Positions 62,607-64,000 of a stretch of DNA of 64,000 nucleotides are shown in pieces. A model generated the notes under the pieces. That model was not told the DNA's origin, did no database searches, and saw only the letters and a list, made by a program, of their open reading frames with translations. The stretch lies in the NCBI GenBank assembly GCA_025656675.1, contig JAHXHN010000004.1, positions 124,001-188,000 of the forward strand. The letters are read 5' to 3'. The stretch comes from Candidatus Thiodiazotropha sp. (ex Codakia rugifera). Its GTDB lineage: Bacteria; Pseudomonadota; Gammaproteobacteria; Chromatiales; Chromatiaceae. Each line of letters begins with the position of its first letter. Positions within the stretch are counted from its first letter, which is position 1. The position numbers and the translations under genes are program-made.

Positions 62607-63284
62607 CTAAACGACACGCTTGGCAAACCAGATAATGTGCCGTGCACCCTTCGAACCCCGTGCGCGCACTCGTACCTCTTCGACCTCGAAACCCACCTTT
62701 CGCAGCCGCTGATGAAATACCCGGTCTGGACTGGCCGACCACACGGCTAACACCCCATGAGGGCGCAAAGCAGCATAGGCCGAATTTAATCCACTCATGC
62801 TGTACAGCCAATCGTTCTCTTTACGAGTGAGCCCCTCCGGACCATTATCCACATCCAGTAAGATCGCATCGAACGCCTGCTGTTCTGCCTTGAGTATACG
62901 GGCAACATCCACCTCTCGCACAGACACGCGTGGATCTTGCAGTGGATGACCGGCATGCGCACCGAGTGGTCCCCTATTCCATGCCACGACTGCCGGCACT
63001 AGTTCAGCCACCATGACCTTTGCCTGGTCACCTGCGGTACGGAGCGCCGCAGCCAAAGTAAACCCCATACCCAGTCCACCAATGAGTAGTCTCGGTTTAA
63101 CACAATTTTTCAGTCGGGCACAGGTCTGCTCCGCCAGTGCATCCTCAGAGCCATGGACACGGGTACTCATCAGTTCACCATGGCCTGCTATTTTGATCGA
63201 GAAATCATCGTCCCGCTGATATAGACGCAGTTCCCCACCATTTCCAGGCACTTGCGTACTATCAAGTAAAATCCAAGGATTCAT
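62607..63284 (-). CDS. Spermidine synthase-like methyltransferase-fold protein
   Basis: From the ATG at 63284 the product has 225 residues; an upstream TTG is possible since no good ribosome site is seen. It has the Rossmann-type core of the polyamine synthase family: LLIGGLGMGFTLAAAL (aminopropyl-donor loop), VAELVPAVVAWNR, and AILLDVDNGPEG. It is shorter than SpeE and lacks its full N-terminal beta domain, so the substrate is uncertain. It is convergent with the regulator gene and stands alone. Confidence 0.8.
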   Translation of the reverse strand: MNPWILLDSTQVPGNGGELRLYQRDDDFSIKIAGHGELMSTRVHGSEDALAEQTCARLKNCVKPRLLIGGLGMGFTLAAALRTAGDQAKVMVAELVPAVVAWNRGPLGAHAGHPLQDPRVSVREVDVARILKAEQQAFDAILLDVDNGPEGLTRKENDWLYSMSGLNSAYAALRPHGVLAVWSASPDRVFHQRLRKVGFEVEEVRVRARGSKGARHIIWFAKRVV

Positions 63285-63531
63285 ACGATTCAAAACACTG
63301 ACCTCGAGTTTTGCAAATACAAACCTTCCACCTTCCCTCTTGCCCAAGGTGTTTTATTCAGGATTTTCAGGCTGGATTTGATACTAGGGCCTGTTAACAC
63401 AAATTTGATCACCACTGCCATAGTGATTCACAAAATGATTGAGAATAGATTCCAATGTCATACCATGCAGGGGAATATTGATATTGAAATCACTCAATTT
63501 ATCACCCTGCTTCGACCATTATTGGGGTTAA
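63285..63531. other. Intergenic region between RRM and spermidine-synthase-like genes
   Basis: About 250 bases with no supported gene and no clear terminator. Confidence 0.4.
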
Positions 63532-63816
63532 TCATTTATCTGAAGCATCTGGATTTTTTTCTATGGCGCTTTGGTCGCGCTTTTCTGCTTTTTTCACACG
63601 AATTTTATTGCCACCGATATCCCTGGCATTAAGGCCTTTGATAGCGGCCTTAGCCTCACCTGCACGGGGCATTTCAACGAAACCGAAGCCCTTGGATTTT
63701 CCTGTTTCTTTATCCATTACAATTTTACAATACTGAACATTCCCATACTCCTTGAACAAAGTATGCAACTCAGCTTCCGTCGTATCCCGAGTCAAGTTAC
63801 GTAATAAAATTTTCAT
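63532..63816 (-). CDS. RRM-family RNA-binding protein
   Basis: A 94-aa protein with one RNA recognition motif: RNP2 ILLRNL (residues ~3-8) and RNP1 KSKGFGFVEM (~42-51), followed by a basic tail (IRVKKAEKRDQ). Small bacterial RRM proteins bind single-stranded RNA and often rise in cold. The ATG at 63816 is preferred over an upstream TTG at 63840, which would lie inside the hairpin. A 13-bp hairpin lies 20 bases upstream of the start. Confidence 0.92.
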   Translation of the reverse strand: MKILLRNLTRDTTEAELHTLFKEYGNVQYCKIVMDKETGKSKGFGFVEMPRAGEAKAAIKGLNARDIGGNKIRVKKAEKRDQSAIEKNPDASDK

Positions 63817-63835
63817 GTATGTACCAAACAATGAG

Positions 63836-63865
63836 TTCAAGCTGAATCTGCGGATTCAGCTTGAA
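63836..63865 (-). promoter_or_regulatory. Strong 5' leader hairpin before the RRM gene
   Basis: TTCAAGCTGAATC/GATTCAGCTTGAA is a perfect 13-bp stem with a TGCG loop, ending 19 bases from the start codon. It has no flanking T-run, so a terminator is unlikely. It may be a translational control element, for example bound by the RNA-binding protein itself. Confidence 0.7.
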
Positions 63866-64000
63866 GTGAGTGTATATATTAACCCGGCAACCGAATATGT
63901 CGTATTCAGGGCTTCAAGAATGCCCTCTAAAGAAGTGGATGGCCTTCCGGTAGCTGTTTTGCGTACCAGATAGCTAGTTTGTGTTTCATGGTTTGCTGTG

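Noticed and set aside
63752-63973. Plus-strand 73-codon frame at the right edge
   Set aside because: It runs antisense through the RRM gene start and the hairpin and has no ribosome site.
1-64000. CRISPR arrays, tRNA, rRNA, intact transposases
   Set aside because: None seen on reading both strands.

Overview
The window reads as chromosomal DNA of a versatile chemolithotrophic gammaproteobacterium. The hydrogenase, c-type cytochrome, polyhydroxyalkanoate and oxyanion-type molybdoenzyme genes would fit a sulfur/hydrogen-oxidising Chromatiales-like organism of sulfidic sediment or an invertebrate symbiont. The taxonomy is inference: there is no rRNA or other marker gene here. Most genes sit in tight operons with ATGA/TGATG overlaps. 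I saw no tRNA, rRNA, CRISPR array or intact insertion sequence.

Layout. (1) 1-5100, minus strand: [NiFe]-hydrogenase maturation genes hupDFGHIJK-hypA-hypB (hypB runs off the left edge), behind a sigma54-type promoter. (2) 5100-16000: an accessory stretch with bacteriohemerythrin, small secreted proteins, phaB-phaA, a PAS...EAL pseudogene, a diguanylate cyclase, and an acuI/GntR divergent pair with a clear operator. (3) 16058-20044: structural genes of an O2-tolerant (group 1d-like) uptake hydrogenase, hupS-hupL-small membrane protein-cytochrome b, with a sigma54 promoter and an upstream palindrome. (4) 20305-33816, minus strand: one long tightly packed operon encoding a HEAT-repeat protein, a cupredoxin-like protein, a 43-aa membrane peptide, a UspA protein and a radical SAM protein that both carry repeated PCP_red-like segments, a protoporphyrinogen-oxidase-like flavoprotein, a small membrane protein, a PAS histidine kinase and an NtrC-type regulator. 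(5) 34365-40454, plus strand, divergent from (4): two membrane micropeptides, a CydA-like protein without the canonical quinol-site features, a dihaem cytochrome c, a large triheme cytochrome with an ethylbenzene-dehydrogenase-like haem domain, and SCO1; a sigma54 promoter precedes it. (6) 40755-46402: two MauG/CcpA-type dihaem peroxidases, a Rieske protein and an AioA-like molybdoenzyme. This set matches the iodate reductase cluster idrP1P2BA; an FNR-type box and a sigma54-like element lie upstream. (7) 46848-52471: miscellaneous metabolism (deacetylase, two MDR oxidoreductases, ArsR-rhodanese regulator, fatty acid hydroxylase, phosphatase-like protein). (8) 52538-62573: a second molybdoenzyme system (dodecahaem NapC/NirT-type cytochrome, four-cluster ferredoxin, catalytic subunit with an Asp in its Fe-S motif, TorD chaperone), divergent from a PhnD/AioX-like sensor, histidine kinase and NtrC-type regulator. 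GTTACC-N4-GGTAAC repeats lie between them. (9) 62607-64000: a spermidine-synthase-like protein and an RRM RNA-binding protein with a strong 5' hairpin.

How it fits together. Hydrogen oxidation feeds electrons through cytochrome b into the quinone pool. Two separate oxyanion-type molybdoenzyme modules and an unusual bd-superfamily/cytochrome c module provide terminal electron acceptance or periplasmic redox chemistry. Sigma54-dependent control recurs: canonical -24/-12 elements precede hupS, hupD and the CydA-like operon, and an NtrC-type regulator gene lies inside the CydA maturation operon next to hupS. The strongest candidates for something little described are the CydA-like/PCP_red/radical SAM/HEAT super-cluster (20.3-40.5 kb) and the Asp-motif molybdoenzyme with its dodecahaem partner. 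The idr-type cluster is the best candidate for a recognisable but rare respiratory system.
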